Assembly (NCBI RefSeq): GCF_003312425.1
Contig: NZ_QNUX01000017.1
Location: 1-59,044, forward strand
Reading direction: 5' to 3'
DNA length: 59,044 bases
Source of the DNA: Flavobacterium psychrolimnae
GTDB lineage: Bacteria; Bacteroidota; Bacteroidia; Flavobacteriales; Flavobacteriaceae
Made by a program: the position numbers and the translations under genes. Below, piece by piece: positions 18,255 to 26,813 of the stretch (positions are counted from its first letter, which is position 1; every line of letters starts with the position of its first letter). The notes below the pieces were generated by a model that saw only the letters and a program-made list of their open reading frames with translations, was not told the origin of the DNA and ran no database searches.

Positions 18255-18262
18255 TATATTTG
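18255..18262 (+). promoter_or_regulatory. -7 promoter element of the flavin reductase-photolyase pair
   Basis: TATATTTG fits TAnnTTTG and lies about 20 bp before the ATG at 18281. A canonical TTG at the -33 position is not seen; that position falls inside the inverted repeat. Confidence 0.5.
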
Positions 18263-18280
18263 TTTCAAATATGACTAAAT

Positions 18281-18922
18281 ATGAAACACATTTCAAGAGA
18301 CGATATTTCTCAAATGGAAAAAATCGAAAGATTAAATTTAATCAATTCCTGCACTGGTTATAAATCAGCTAATTTGCTTGCTACAAAATCCTTGAAAGGA
18401 AAATCTAATGTTGCTATTTTTAGCAGCGTAACGCATCTTGGAAGCAATCCTGCCATGATTGGATTCATAATGCGTCCTACAACTGTTCCAAGAGATACAT
18501 ATAAAAACATCAAAGACACCGGATATTTTACAGTAAATCACATTACGGTTGACATGATTGAAGATGCGCACCACACCTCTGCAAATTATGAACTGGGGAT
18601 TTCCGAATTTGATAAAACTAATCTGGAAGAAGAATATAAAAATGACATAGAAATTCCATTTGTAAAAGGAAGTCCGGTACAGTTGTATTGCAAATACGTA
18701 AACGAATATTACATCAAGGAAAATGATACGATTCATGTAATTGCGTCAATCGAAAATTTATTTTTTGAGGAAGAATTAGAACATAAAGATGGCTGGTTAC
18801 AAATTGACCGAGGCAATGTTGTGGCATTAAATGGTCTTGATGGGTATTGTTTACCCAAATTAGTGGATCGTTTTCAATATGCCCGAAAGGAAATTCCAAC
18901 CACTTCCTTTTTTAAAAAATAA
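18281..18922 (+). CDS. Flavin reductase-like FMN-binding protein
   Basis: The 213-residue protein has the split-barrel flavin-reductase-like fold. The typical LLATKSLKGKSNVAIFSSVTH lies near residues 33-53, GFIMRPTTVPRDTYKNI near 62-78 and GYFTVNHI shortly after. Such proteins bind FMN or FAD and reduce free flavin or partner enzymes. It is followed after 3 bp by a photolyase gene, so a role in supplying or using reduced flavin alongside the photolyase is plausible but unproven. Confidence 0.85.
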   Translation: MKHISRDDISQMEKIERLNLINSCTGYKSANLLATKSLKGKSNVAIFSSVTHLGSNPAMIGFIMRPTTVPRDTYKNIKDTGYFTVNHITVDMIEDAHHTSANYELGISEFDKTNLEEEYKNDIEIPFVKGSPVQLYCKYVNEYYIKENDTIHVIASIENLFFEEELEHKDGWLQIDRGNVVALNGLDGYCLPKLVDRFQYARKEIPTTSFFKK

Positions 18923-18925
18923 TAA

Positions 18926-20458
18926 ATGAAAAAACTGCGCTTAATCCTTGGCGATCAATTGAATTCAGAACATTCTTGGTTTCGTGAATGTGATAAAGAT
19001 ACTATTTATCTTCTGGCAGAAATGCGTCAGGAAACGGATTATGTAAAGCACCACATCCAAAAAGTAGTGGCATTTTTCATCTCAATCCGGAATTTTTACA
19101 CAGCAATAAAAGAAAATGGACATCAAGCAGTCTATTTTCAAATTACCAATGTTGAGAATCCACAAGATTTAGAAAAAATCATTTCCATTTGTATCGAAAA
19201 ATATAACATAGAAAAATTTGAATATCAATTACCCGACGAATACCGACTGGACCAACAACTAAAAATGATTTGTTCCAATTTAAAAATTGCATCTGAAGCT
19301 TTTGACTCCGAACATTTTTACACCAAACGTCACGAACTTTCTGATTTTTTTGAAGGAAAGAAGTTATTGCTGATGGAGAATTTTTACAGGAACATGCGAA
19401 AAAAACATCATGTTTTGATGGATGGAAGCACTCCGTTGGGCAACCAATGGAATTTTGATGCTGATAATCGCAAAAAATATAAAGGTGAAGTTCCGGTTCC
19501 GTCAGAAAAGAATTTTCATACCAATGTTTCAGAAGTTGTTGCACAAATAGTAGAAGCAGGAATCGTGACTTTTGGGAACATCGATCCAGATAATTTCAGT
19601 TGGCCTACTTCGCGTGAACAATCGTTGGAGGTTTTAGATTATTTCTGTAAAAATCTGTTGAAACATTTTGGTGATTATGAAGATGCGATGCACACCGATG
19701 AAAAATTCCTTTTTCATTCTCGTTTGTCATTTGCCATGAATAGTAAAATGCTTTCGCCAAAAGAAGTAATCGAGACCGTTATTTCTTTTTATCATGCCAA
19801 TGAAATGGATATAACTATCTCACAAGTCGAAGGATTCGTAAGACAAATTTTAGGTTGGCGCGAATACATTCGGGGAATATATTGGAAAGAGATGCCCAAT
19901 TATGCCCAAATGAATGTCTTGGAAAATACAAATAAATTACCAGATTTTTTTTGGACTGGTAAAACCAAAATGAATTGCATGAGCCACGCTATCAATCAAA
20001 GTTTAGACGAAGCTTATGCGCATCATATTCAGCGACTGATGGTAATTGGAAATTTTACATTACTAACGCAGATTCATCCTGACGAAGTAGACGCATGGTA
20101 TTTAGGGGTATATATTGATGCCATTGAATGGGTCGAAATGCCCAACACCCGCGGAATGTCACAATATGCAGATGGCGGAATAATTGCCACCAAACCGTAT
20201 GTTTCCTCCGGAAGTTATATCAATAAAATGAGTAATAATTGTGCCAAATGCCATTATAAAGTGAAAGAAAAATTTGGTGATAACGCCTGTCCCTTTAATA
20301 CTTTATATTGGAATTTCCTGGATGAGAAAAAAGAATATTTCAAAGGAAACCAACGAATGGGAATGATGCTGAATTTATTAAAGAAAATAAATCCAGAAGA
20401 ATTATATCAAATCAAAGTTAAGGCAAATGAAATCATCACCAATATGGATTCGTATTAA
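18926..20458 (+). CDS. FeS-type cryptochrome/photolyase (PhrB/DPRP family)
   Basis: The 510-residue protein is of the deoxyribodipyrimidine-photolyase-related family. The start KLRLILGDQLNSEHSWF is diagnostic. A central FAD-binding part contains QVEGFVRQILGWREYIRGIYW near residues 300-320. Cysteines expected to hold a 4Fe-4S cluster lie in KMNCMSH near 350 and in NNCAKCHYKVKEKFGDNACP near 432-452. Characterised relatives repair (6-4) photoproducts with blue light. It is the second gene of a two-gene unit behind a palindromic operator candidate and ends at a bidirectional terminator. Confidence 0.92.
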   Translation: MKKLRLILGDQLNSEHSWFRECDKDTIYLLAEMRQETDYVKHHIQKVVAFFISIRNFYTAIKENGHQAVYFQITNVENPQDLEKIISICIEKYNIEKFEYQLPDEYRLDQQLKMICSNLKIASEAFDSEHFYTKRHELSDFFEGKKLLLMENFYRNMRKKHHVLMDGSTPLGNQWNFDADNRKKYKGEVPVPSEKNFHTNVSEVVAQIVEAGIVTFGNIDPDNFSWPTSREQSLEVLDYFCKNLLKHFGDYEDAMHTDEKFLFHSRLSFAMNSKMLSPKEVIETVISFYHANEMDITISQVEGFVRQILGWREYIRGIYWKEMPNYAQMNVLENTNKLPDFFWTGKTKMNCMSHAINQSLDEAYAHHIQRLMVIGNFTLLTQIHPDEVDAWYLGVYIDAIEWVEMPNTRGMSQYADGGIIATKPYVSSGSYINKMSNNCAKCHYKVKEKFGDNACPFNTLYWNFLDEKKEYFKGNQRMGMMLNLLKKINPEELYQIKVKANEIITNMDSY

Positions 20459-20473
20459 ACCCAAAATTTTCCA

Positions 20474-20522
20474 TAAAAAAAGAGTGTTTAAATTCTATTA
20501 TGAACTTAAACACTCTTGTTTA
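20474..20522. terminator. Bidirectional terminator between photolyase and glycine-zipper genes
   Basis: The arms gagtgtttaa and ttaaacactc enclose a 14-nt loop, with an A tract on the left and a T-rich run on the right. The genes on both sides converge here. Confidence 0.75.
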
Positions 20523-20535
20523 TTTACTGGTAAAT

Positions 20536-20967
20536 CTAATTCTTTTTGCTTCCGTCTATAATTGCTCCGGTCCCGGCTCCAATTCCTGCACCTGCAACAC
20601 CACCAATAATAGCACCTTGTACTTTTTTCTTACTGATAATTGCTCCTGTTGCAGCACCTACACCAGCTCCAATGACAGCACCTTTTGCAGTACTACTCCA
20701 GCCTTTTCTTTGCGTGGTAGTATTTGTTGTAGTCGTTGTAGTCGAAGGTGATTGCTTGTTTACAACAACAACTTCTTTTTGCGTTTCAATTCTAGCAGCT
20801 TCAATTTTGACCATTTCTTGTTTCATAGAGTCAATTACTCTTTGCTTTTCCATTTCAACTTTCATGGAATCTACCGTTGCTACTTTAGCGTTTTCAATTT
20901 CCATTTTTCCTTGGTTCTGACAAGAAACAATAAGTATAGCTACTAATATAAAATATAATGCTTTCAT
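20536..20967 (-). CDS. Glycine-zipper lipoprotein (YMGG-like)
   Basis: I chose the ATG at 20967 (143 residues), because MKALYFILVAILIVSC is a clear lipoprotein signal with Cys near residue 16; a longer frame to 21039 would bury it. A charged helix rich in Glu, Lys and Met follows (about residues 20-70), then a Thr-rich stretch, then a glycine zipper near residues 95-140: GAVIGAGVGAATGAII and GAIIGGVAGAGIGAGTGAII. Such zippers insert in or line membranes; OmpA-like partners are common elsewhere but absent here. An outer-membrane stress or structural role is a guess. Confidence 0.8.
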   Translation of the reverse strand: MKALYFILVAILIVSCQNQGKMEIENAKVATVDSMKVEMEKQRVIDSMKQEMVKIEAARIETQKEVVVVNKQSPSTTTTTTNTTTQRKGWSSTAKGAVIGAGVGAATGAIISKKKVQGAIIGGVAGAGIGAGTGAIIDGSKKN

Positions 20968-21056
20968 AATTTGAATGTTTTCAATTTCTAATACTACAAA
21001 GAAACGCTTAAACTTGTAAATTGCACTTATGTAATTCAATTAATAATTTATATAAT

Positions 21057-22355
21057 TTAAAGATTCGCTTTGTCCAAAATTCCTGCTTTCAGAATCTGAC
21101 CAAACTCGTACATATCCTCATACGATGTGTATAAAGGAACTGGTGCTAAACGGATAACATTGGGTTCACGCCAATCCGTTATAACGCCATTTTTCATCAA
21201 ATAATCAAACAAACTGCGTCCTTCCCCATGGAGTAAGACTGATAATTGAGACGCTCTTTCCGATGGATTTGACGGTGTAATAATTTCGAAACTACTAGCG
21301 ACTTCTTTGTCTATTTCGTGCAGAATAAATTCTAAATACGAGGTGATAGTATCTCTTTTTTGGAGTAATGCATCCATCCCTATTTCGTCAAACATGTCTA
21401 CTGATGCTAAATATGGCGCCAGAGAAAGTACGGGCAGATTACTGATTTGCCAACCATCGGCTCCATGAATAGGATCAAAAGTTGGTTCCATCTTGAAACG
21501 ACGTTCTTTATTGTGTCCCCACCAACCCGCGAATCTAGGCAACTCCGCATTGTTGTGGTGTTTTTCATGAATAAAACATCCCGAAGCATTTCCCGGACCT
21601 GAATTCATGTATTTATAACTGCACCATGCTGCAAAATCCACATTCCAATCGTGCAATTCCAACTTCACATTTCCAGCAGCATGCGCTAAATCCCAACCTA
21701 CATAAGCTCCCGCTTTATGACCTGCGGCGGTTATGGTTTTCATATCAAATACTTGTCCGGTGTAATAATTGACACCACCAATTAAAACTAAAGCCAACTC
21801 GTTACCGACTTCTTCAATTTTTGCCAAAACATCTTCTAAGCGAATGTTGTGTTCGCCTTCGCGACGTTTGATTTCGACAATCGCATCTTCTGGTTTTATC
21901 CCGATGCTTCGGGAATGAAAATGAACCTGACTTTGAAACATATATTGATCCGAAGGAAAAGCTTTTTCTTCACAAATAATTTTATATCTGGTCTTTGTTG
22001 GTCGGTAAAAAGACACCATCAACAAATGAAGATTCACTGTCAAGGTATTCATTACCGTGACTTCACTTGGAAGTGCACCAACAATTTTACTCAACGGATT
22101 TGCAAATCGTTCGTGATAATCCCACCAAGGTTTTTCACTGTAAAAATGTCCTTCAACGGCGAGATTTGCCCAATCATTCATCACCTCATCTACATATGCT
22201 TTAGTTCGTTTGGGTTGTAATCCCAATGAATTTCCAGTAAAATAAATCACCTTTTTTCCATTTACCTGCGGAAAGATAAATTCGTCTTGGTATTTATGTA
22301 ATTGATCTTGTGAATCCAATTTTTTTGCAAATTCAAGGGTATTTTCGAAAGTCAT
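21057..22355 (-). CDS. kynU: Kynureninase
   Basis: The protein has 432 residues from the ATG at 22355; a longer frame to 22430 adds an unlikely hydrophobic leader. It is a PLP enzyme of tryptophan degradation that cleaves 3-hydroxykynurenine (or kynurenine) to 3-hydroxyanthranilate (or anthranilate) and alanine. Motifs are YFTGNSLGLQPK near residue 38, NTLTVNLHLLMVSFY near 103, GWDLAHAAGN near 220, and the PLP lysine in WCSYKYMNSGPG near residue 248. With kmo at 14.3 kb it gives two consecutive pathway steps in this window. Confidence 0.93.
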   Translation of the reverse strand: MTFENTLEFAKKLDSQDQLHKYQDEFIFPQVNGKKVIYFTGNSLGLQPKRTKAYVDEVMNDWANLAVEGHFYSEKPWWDYHERFANPLSKIVGALPSEVTVMNTLTVNLHLLMVSFYRPTKTRYKIICEEKAFPSDQYMFQSQVHFHSRSIGIKPEDAIVEIKRREGEHNIRLEDVLAKIEEVGNELALVLIGGVNYYTGQVFDMKTITAAGHKAGAYVGWDLAHAAGNVKLELHDWNVDFAAWCSYKYMNSGPGNASGCFIHEKHHNNAELPRFAGWWGHNKERRFKMEPTFDPIHGADGWQISNLPVLSLAPYLASVDMFDEIGMDALLQKRDTITSYLEFILHEIDKEVASSFEIITPSNPSERASQLSVLLHGEGRSLFDYLMKNGVITDWREPNVIRLAPVPLYTSYEDMYEFGQILKAGILDKANL

Positions 22356-22507
22356 AATATGTATTTTGTTTTGTAAAAGTAGTAAAAAAGGAGCGATAGA
22401 TAAAAGAGTTTTCACTGATTGGCAACCCATAAAAGAGTTAAATTTTAGAATGCGAAAAAATAGTTCCCAATTCCTGTACGGAATTAAGAAACTACTCGTT
22501 ATTTACT

Positions 22508-22515
22508 TATATTTG
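22508..22515 (+). promoter_or_regulatory. -7 promoter element of the SIMPL gene
   Basis: TATATTTG lies 22 bp before the ATG at 22538. No clear TTG is found at the -33 distance. An inverted repeat, aattcc and ggaatt around tgtac (22469-22485), sits near that position and could be a regulator site. Confidence 0.4.
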
Positions 22516-22537
22516 ATTGAATTTAAAATTCTTAGCT

Positions 22538-23272
22538 ATGCTTAAAAACAGTTTAAACGTTATTATTATTGCCATCGCTGTGGTAATTTCCTCGTATTTA
22601 TTTTCGAATGCTTTTCAGAATCGAAATAAAAGTAACGATACCATAAGTGTGACCGGTTCCGGAAAGAAGGATTTTGTATCGGATTTGATTGTTTGGAGCG
22701 GTTCGTTTTCTAAAAAAAGCATGACTTTGAAAGATGCTTATGCCGCATTAGATGCTGATAGAGAAAAAATAAAAAGCTATTTATCCGGCAAAGGAATTGC
22801 GCCGAATGAAATGGTTTTCTCAGCGGTGAATTTCAATAAAGATTTTGAAACTACCTTCAATGAAAACGGAACTACAAGGCAGCAAATTTTTACTGGATTT
22901 ACTTTAACCCAAAGTGTAAGTATCCAATCTAAGGAAGTAAATAAAATTGAGGAATTATCCAGACAATCCAGTGAATTGATCAACTCAGGCGTAGAATTTT
23001 ATTCGTCTCCACCGGAATACTATTACACCAAACTAGCTGAGTTAAAAATAAAAATGATTGCCGAAGCCACAAAAGACGCGAGTATCAGAGCGAAAAGTAT
23101 TGCTGAAAATGCTGATGCGAGTTTAGGGAATTTAAAGAAATCAGATATGGGCGTTTTTCAAATTACAGGTCAAAACTCATCGGAAGATTTTTCTTATGGC
23201 GGTTCCTTTAATACGCAATCCAAAAACAAAACGGCTAATATCACGGTACGATTGGTGTATCAAGTGAATTAG
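22538..23272 (+). CDS. SIMPL-domain (DUF541) protein
   Basis: The protein has 244 residues from ATG 22538; an in-frame TTG at 22517 is possible. One N-terminal membrane segment (LNVIIIAIAVVISSYLFS) leads into an exported SIMPL domain: ISVTGSGKKDFVSDLIVWSGSFS near residue 33 and the late KNKTANITVRLVYQVN. Family members are envelope proteins of unclear function, sometimes called oxidative-stress or signalling-kinase-associated proteins. It stands alone between kynU and a repeat/terminator region. Confidence 0.85.
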   Translation: MLKNSLNVIIIAIAVVISSYLFSNAFQNRNKSNDTISVTGSGKKDFVSDLIVWSGSFSKKSMTLKDAYAALDADREKIKSYLSGKGIAPNEMVFSAVNFNKDFETTFNENGTTRQQIFTGFTLTQSVSIQSKEVNKIEELSRQSSELINSGVEFYSSPPEYYYTKLAELKIKMIAEATKDASIRAKSIAENADASLGNLKKSDMGVFQITGQNSSEDFSYGGSFNTQSKNKTANITVRLVYQVN

Positions 23273-23301
23273 GAATACAAACCACTTTTATACATACAAC
23301 G

Positions 23302-23396
23302 TCGTGTGAGGGATGGAAGCGGCATCCTTTATTTTCTTTCTTTAAGAAAATAAAGATACAGCGTAGAGCCCGACCCGCTTTTTCAGCGGGACACAC
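23302..23396 (+). repeat. Hairpin repeat family A, diverged copy 3
   Basis: It begins gtgtgagggatggaagcggc and has a variable stem (tattttcttt with aaagaaaata). It continues gatacagcgtagagcccgac and ends in a short hairpin, cccgc and gcggg. The order of blocks matches copies 1 and 2, although the bases have drifted. Confidence 0.6.
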
Positions 23397-23408
23397 ACTA
23401 TTATAAAA

Positions 23409-23442
23409 CAAAAAATCTCGCCATTACTGACGAGATTTTTTT
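23409..23442 (-). terminator. Bidirectional terminator between SIMPL gene and queA
   Basis: The arms aaaaatctcg and cgagattttt enclose a 10-nt loop, with A/T tracts at both ends. It serves the convergent queA and SIMPL genes. Confidence 0.8.
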
Positions 23443-23462
23443 ATTTAGAATCTAATTTTAGA

Positions 23463-24512
23463 TTAGATAATCATCATTGCATCACCGTAAGAATAGAATT
23501 TATATTCTTTTTCGATAGCTTCTGCGTATGCTTTTTTCATTAAATCATGACCACAAAATGCAGATACCATCATTAATAAAGTTGATTTTGGCGTATGAAA
23601 ATTAGTAATCATACACGTTGGAATCGTGAAATCATGAGGAGGAAAAACAAATTTGTTTGTCCATCCGTCAAACGGATTCAAGGTATTTTGCGAAGAAACT
23701 GAGCTTTCAACGGCACGCATAGAAGTAGTTCCTACGGTACAAATACGTTTCTTTTTAGCTTTGGCTTCATTCACAATATCACATGCTTCCTGAGTAATTT
23801 TTAATTCCTCAGAATCCATTTTGTGTTTTGATAAATCTTCAACCTCAACTGGATTGAAAGTCCCCAAACCTACGTGAAGCGTAACTTCGGCAAATTTAAT
23901 TCCTTTGATTTCCAGTTTTTTCAATAAATGTTTCGAGAAGTGCAATCCTGCAGTTGGCGCTGCAACAGCTCCTTCTTCTTTAGCATAAATAGTTTGGTAA
24001 CGTTCCGCATCTTCCGGAGTTACATCTCTAGAAATATATTTTGGGATTGGAGTTTCTCCAAGTTCTGTCAATTTATTTCTGAATTCTTCATACGAACCAT
24101 CGTAAAGGAAACGCAATGTTCTTCCGCGAGAAGTTGTATTGTCGATAACCTCAGCCACTAATGAATCGTCATCTCCAAAATATAGTTTGTTACCAATTCT
24201 AATTTTACGTGCCGGATCAACTAAAACATCCCAAAGTCTTTGCTCAGAGTTTAATTCTCTAAGTAAAAAAACTTCGATTCTAGCTCCCGTTTTTTCTTTA
24301 TTTCCGTACAAACGAGCTGGAAAAACTTTCGTGTTATTCAGAATTAAAACATCACCTTCGTCAAAATAATCGATAACATCTTTGAACATTTTGTGCTCTA
24401 TAGTTCCTTTCTTGCGATCAATAACCATTAGACGAGATTCGTCTCTGTTTTCAGCTGGATATTCGGCAAGAAGTTCTTTTGGCAAATCGAATTGAAAATG
24501 TGATAATTTCAT
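23463..24512 (-). CDS. queA: S-adenosylmethionine:tRNA ribosyltransferase-isomerase
   Basis: QueA transfers and isomerises the ribosyl part of SAM onto 7-aminomethyl-7-deazaguanine in tRNA, giving epoxyqueuosine. The 349-residue protein starts [19 protein letters not shown]. The family blocks [16 protein letters not shown] sequence ([15 protein letters not shown], near 55), [20 protein letters not shown] near 175 and [10 protein letters not shown] near 212 are intact. It has its own promoter in the gap to aroA. It consumes SAM, made by metK at the right end of the window. Confidence 0.95.
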   Translation of the reverse strand: MKLSHFQFDLPKELLAEYPAENRDESRLMVIDRKKGTIEHKMFKDVIDYFDEGDVLILNNTKVFPARLYGNKEKTGARIEVFLLRELNSEQRLWDVLVDPARKIRIGNKLYFGDDDSLVAEVIDNTTSRGRTLRFLYDGSYEEFRNKLTELGETPIPKYISRDVTPEDAERYQTIYAKEEGAVAAPTAGLHFSKHLLKKLEIKGIKFAEVTLHVGLGTFNPVEVEDLSKHKMDSEELKITQEACDIVNEAKAKKKRICTVGTTSMRAVESSVSSQNTLNPFDGWTNKFVFPPHDFTIPTCMITNFHTPKSTLLMMVSAFCGHDLMKKAYAEAIEKEYKFYSYGDAMMII

Positions 24513-24577
24513 TTGATAAATTTATGAGTTATGAATTATAAGTTACGAGTTAAGCCTCAATAAATTATAATAGTTTG

Positions 24578-24609
24578 CAAATATACGATTGTGAGATAGG
24601 CGTTGTCAA
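24578..24609 (-). promoter_or_regulatory. Promoter of queA
   Basis: The minus strand reads TTG, 21 nt, TATATTTG and then CA. The elements match the consensus well, though the spacer is at the long end. The start codon lies about 60 bp downstream. Confidence 0.5.
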
Positions 24610-24676
24610 GTGTTTTGCTGTTTATTTTCAAAAGTCCACTGCCACAAAGGCGCGAAGGCACTACATAAAATTTAAT

Positions 24677-25909
24677 TTATAAAATTTCAGACACGTTAAA
24701 TCCTAACTTCTTCATGTCTTCCCAAAAATCAGGGTATGATTTTGAAACGACTTCCGCGTTTTCGATGATAATTGGCACTTTTATAGCTAATGGTGCAAAT
24801 GCCATCGCCATACGGTGATCATTATAAGTACCGATTTTAATATCAGGATTGATTTGGTTTGAAGCCAGAAGCGTCAAACTATCATTGGTCACCGATATAT
24901 TCGCTCCCAATTTTGTTAACTCAATTCTAAGTGCTTCGAGTCGGTCCGTTTCTTTAATTTTCAAGGTATGCAAACCTGTCAGATGGCAACCAATTCCTAA
25001 TCCAAGACAAGTAACAACTATGGTTTGGGCGATATCTGGTGTATTATTCAATTCTAAGGTTAAATTTTCAGGTTTAAAATCAGACTGTTTTACCAGAGTC
25101 ATTTTGTTTCCTTCAAAATGCGTTTCAACACCCATTTGTTTGTAGATTTCAACCAAAGCTGAATCACCTTGCAAACTAGTTTTTTTATAACTGTTTAATG
25201 AAATCGTAGCATTTTCAGCCAAGGCAGCCAGACTAAAAAAGTACGATGCAGAACTCCAATCGGATTCAACGGTCATTACTTTCGACGCTACTTCTTGTTT
25301 TGGATATACCGTAATTACATTTCCTTCGAAACTGGTTTTGATGTCTAAATCATTCAACAAAGCCAATGTCATTTTGATGTAAGGAACAGAAGTGATTTCA
25401 CCGACTAAAGTGATTTCGATTCCGTTTTCCAGTTTTGGCGCCACTAATAACAACGCCGATATGTATTGACTGCTTACATTGGCAGGAATATTCACTTTAG
25501 AAGCAGTAATTTTTTGTCCTTTGATTCGAATTGGCGGATATCCTGCTTCTTTCTCGTAGGAGATTTTAGCACCCAATTGTTCCAAGGCTTCCACCAAAAC
25601 TTTTATGGGACGCTCCGTCATTCTTTGAGAGCCGGTCAACACAACTTCGCGACCTTCGTTTACAGCAAAATAAGCCGTTAAAAAACGCATTGCCGTTCCC
25701 GCATGATGAATATCAACTATTTCCTCGTTTCCTTTCAACGCTTTTTGCATGACTTCGCTGTCATCAGAATTGGAAGTATTAGCCAAAGTAATATTTGGAA
25801 ATAAGGCTTGTAACAGTAATAATCGGTTAGTCTCACTTTTTGAACCAGTAATATTTAATTTTGAATTATCAATTGTGAATTGTGAATTCGTACTTAATTT
25901 TAAATTCAT
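24677..25909 (-). CDS. aroA: 3-phosphoshikimate 1-carboxyvinyltransferase (EPSP synthase)
   Basis: AroA joins shikimate-3-phosphate and phosphoenolpyruvate in the pathway to chorismate. The 410-residue protein has the N-terminal substrate-binding GSKSETNRLLLLQAL near residue 22, AGTAMRFLTAYFA near 72, RMTERPIKVL near 99 and the C-terminal KETDRLEALRIELTKLGA near 320 with YNDHRMAMAFAPLA near 362. The N-terminal pattern GSKSETNR in place of GSKSxSNR is common in Bacteroidetes. It is the last aromatic gene of the leftward cluster, 100 bp after the MazG-like gene. Confidence 0.94.
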   Translation of the reverse strand: MNLKLSTNSQFTIDNSKLNITGSKSETNRLLLLQALFPNITLANTSNSDDSEVMQKALKGNEEIVDIHHAGTAMRFLTAYFAVNEGREVVLTGSQRMTERPIKVLVEALEQLGAKISYEKEAGYPPIRIKGQKITASKVNIPANVSSQYISALLLVAPKLENGIEITLVGEITSVPYIKMTLALLNDLDIKTSFEGNVITVYPKQEVASKVMTVESDWSSASYFFSLAALAENATISLNSYKKTSLQGDSALVEIYKQMGVETHFEGNKMTLVKQSDFKPENLTLELNNTPDIAQTIVVTCLGLGIGCHLTGLHTLKIKETDRLEALRIELTKLGANISVTNDSLTLLASNQINPDIKIGTYNDHRMAMAFAPLAIKVPIIIENAEVVSKSYPDFWEDMKKLGFNVSEIL

Positions 25910-26009
25910 GTAGCTAATTATGAGTTATGAATTATGAATTATGAGTGGTATAATTCAAGTTCGCAATTTACCACTCCGCATTTATAATTCATAATTTATA
26001 CTTCACAAA
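25910..26009. repeat. Low-complexity repeats of atgaattatgagt type
   Basis: The short gap is built of degenerate copies of the word tatgaattatgagt in both orientations. Similar words occur at 24520-24560. I see no promoter or gene here. Confidence 0.5.
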
Positions 26010-26336
26010 TTATTTGAGTTTTTCGTTGTTTTTGTGACGGTCTTTGTCTCTAACGGATTTCAAATCCATCTTTTTATCAAAAGCGGCTTGTAAATCGATT
26101 CCGGTTTGGTTTGCCAAACACAATACCACAAAAACCACATCGGCTAATTCTTCGCCAAGGTCTTTATTTTTATCGCTTTCTTTTTCGGATTGCTCTCCAT
26201 AACGGCGGGCAATGATTCGGGCTACTTCGCCTACTTCTTCGGTAAGTTGTGCCATATTAGTTAGTTCGTTAAAGTAACGAACGCCGTGTTCTTTGATCCA
26301 AGTATCTACGTCGAGTTGGGAATTTTTTAGGTTCAT
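26010..26336 (-). CDS. MazG-like nucleotide pyrophosphohydrolase
   Basis: I chose the ATG at 26336 (108 residues), 1 bp after the dtd stop. The protein is of the MazG/dUTPase-like all-alpha NTP pyrophosphohydrolase superfamily. It shows the first metal-binding helix in LTEEVGEVARIIARR near residue 30 and the second in EELADVVFVVLCLANQTGIDL near residues 62-82, where acidic residues are positioned as EExxE and ExxD. The substrate is unknown; house-cleaning of modified nucleotides is usual. It is cotranscribed with dtd and rsgA. Confidence 0.85.
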   Translation of the reverse strand: MNLKNSQLDVDTWIKEHGVRYFNELTNMAQLTEEVGEVARIIARRYGEQSEKESDKNKDLGEELADVVFVVLCLANQTGIDLQAAFDKKMDLKSVRDKDRHKNNEKLK

Positions 26337-26337
26337 C

Positions 26338-26790
26338 TTATTCTTTATTTTTACTGTCAATTACTATTGTTACAGGACCATCATTTAATAAAAGCACTTT
26401 CATATCAGCACCAAATATGCCGGTTTGTACTTTTTTACCCAATTCTTTTTCTAACTGAAGTACAAAATTTTCGTACAACGGAATGGCTACTTCTGGTTTT
26501 GAAGCTTTTATATAGGAAGGACGATTTCCTTTTTTGGTAGCGGCGTGCAGTGTAAATTGACTTACCACAATGATATCGCCATCTATATCTTTGACGGATA
26601 AATTCATTATATCATTTTCATCCCCAAAAATGCGGATGTTAGTAATCTTATTAACCAGCCAATCTATATCTTCCTGGTTATCTGCATCTTCAATACCAAC
26701 TAAAACCAATAATCCTTTCTGAATATCGGCTACGATTTCAGCATCTATTGTTACGGAGGCTGAGGAAACTCTTTGAATTACAACTTTCAT
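26338..26790 (-). CDS. dtd: D-aminoacyl-tRNA deacylase
   Basis: Dtd hydrolyses D-amino acids (and glycine) mischarged on tRNA. The 150-residue protein begins MKVVIQRVSSASVTID and contains the active-site SQFTLHAATKKGNRPSY near residues 78-94 and the cross-subunit motif that normally reads Gly-cisPro, here NDGPVTIVID near 136. Length matches the family. It lies 23 bp after rsgA. Confidence 0.94.
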   Translation of the reverse strand: MKVVIQRVSSASVTIDAEIVADIQKGLLVLVGIEDADNQEDIDWLVNKITNIRIFGDENDIMNLSVKDIDGDIIVVSQFTLHAATKKGNRPSYIKASKPEVAIPLYENFVLQLEKELGKKVQTGIFGADMKVLLLNDGPVTIVIDSKNKE

Positions 26791-26813
26791 TATTAAAATT
26801 GAAATTGATATTA

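Noticed and set aside
20546..20920. Alanine/proline-rich frame antisense to the glycine-zipper gene
   Set aside because: It is the mirror image of the glycine-zipper coding sequence, which has a clear lipoprotein signal.
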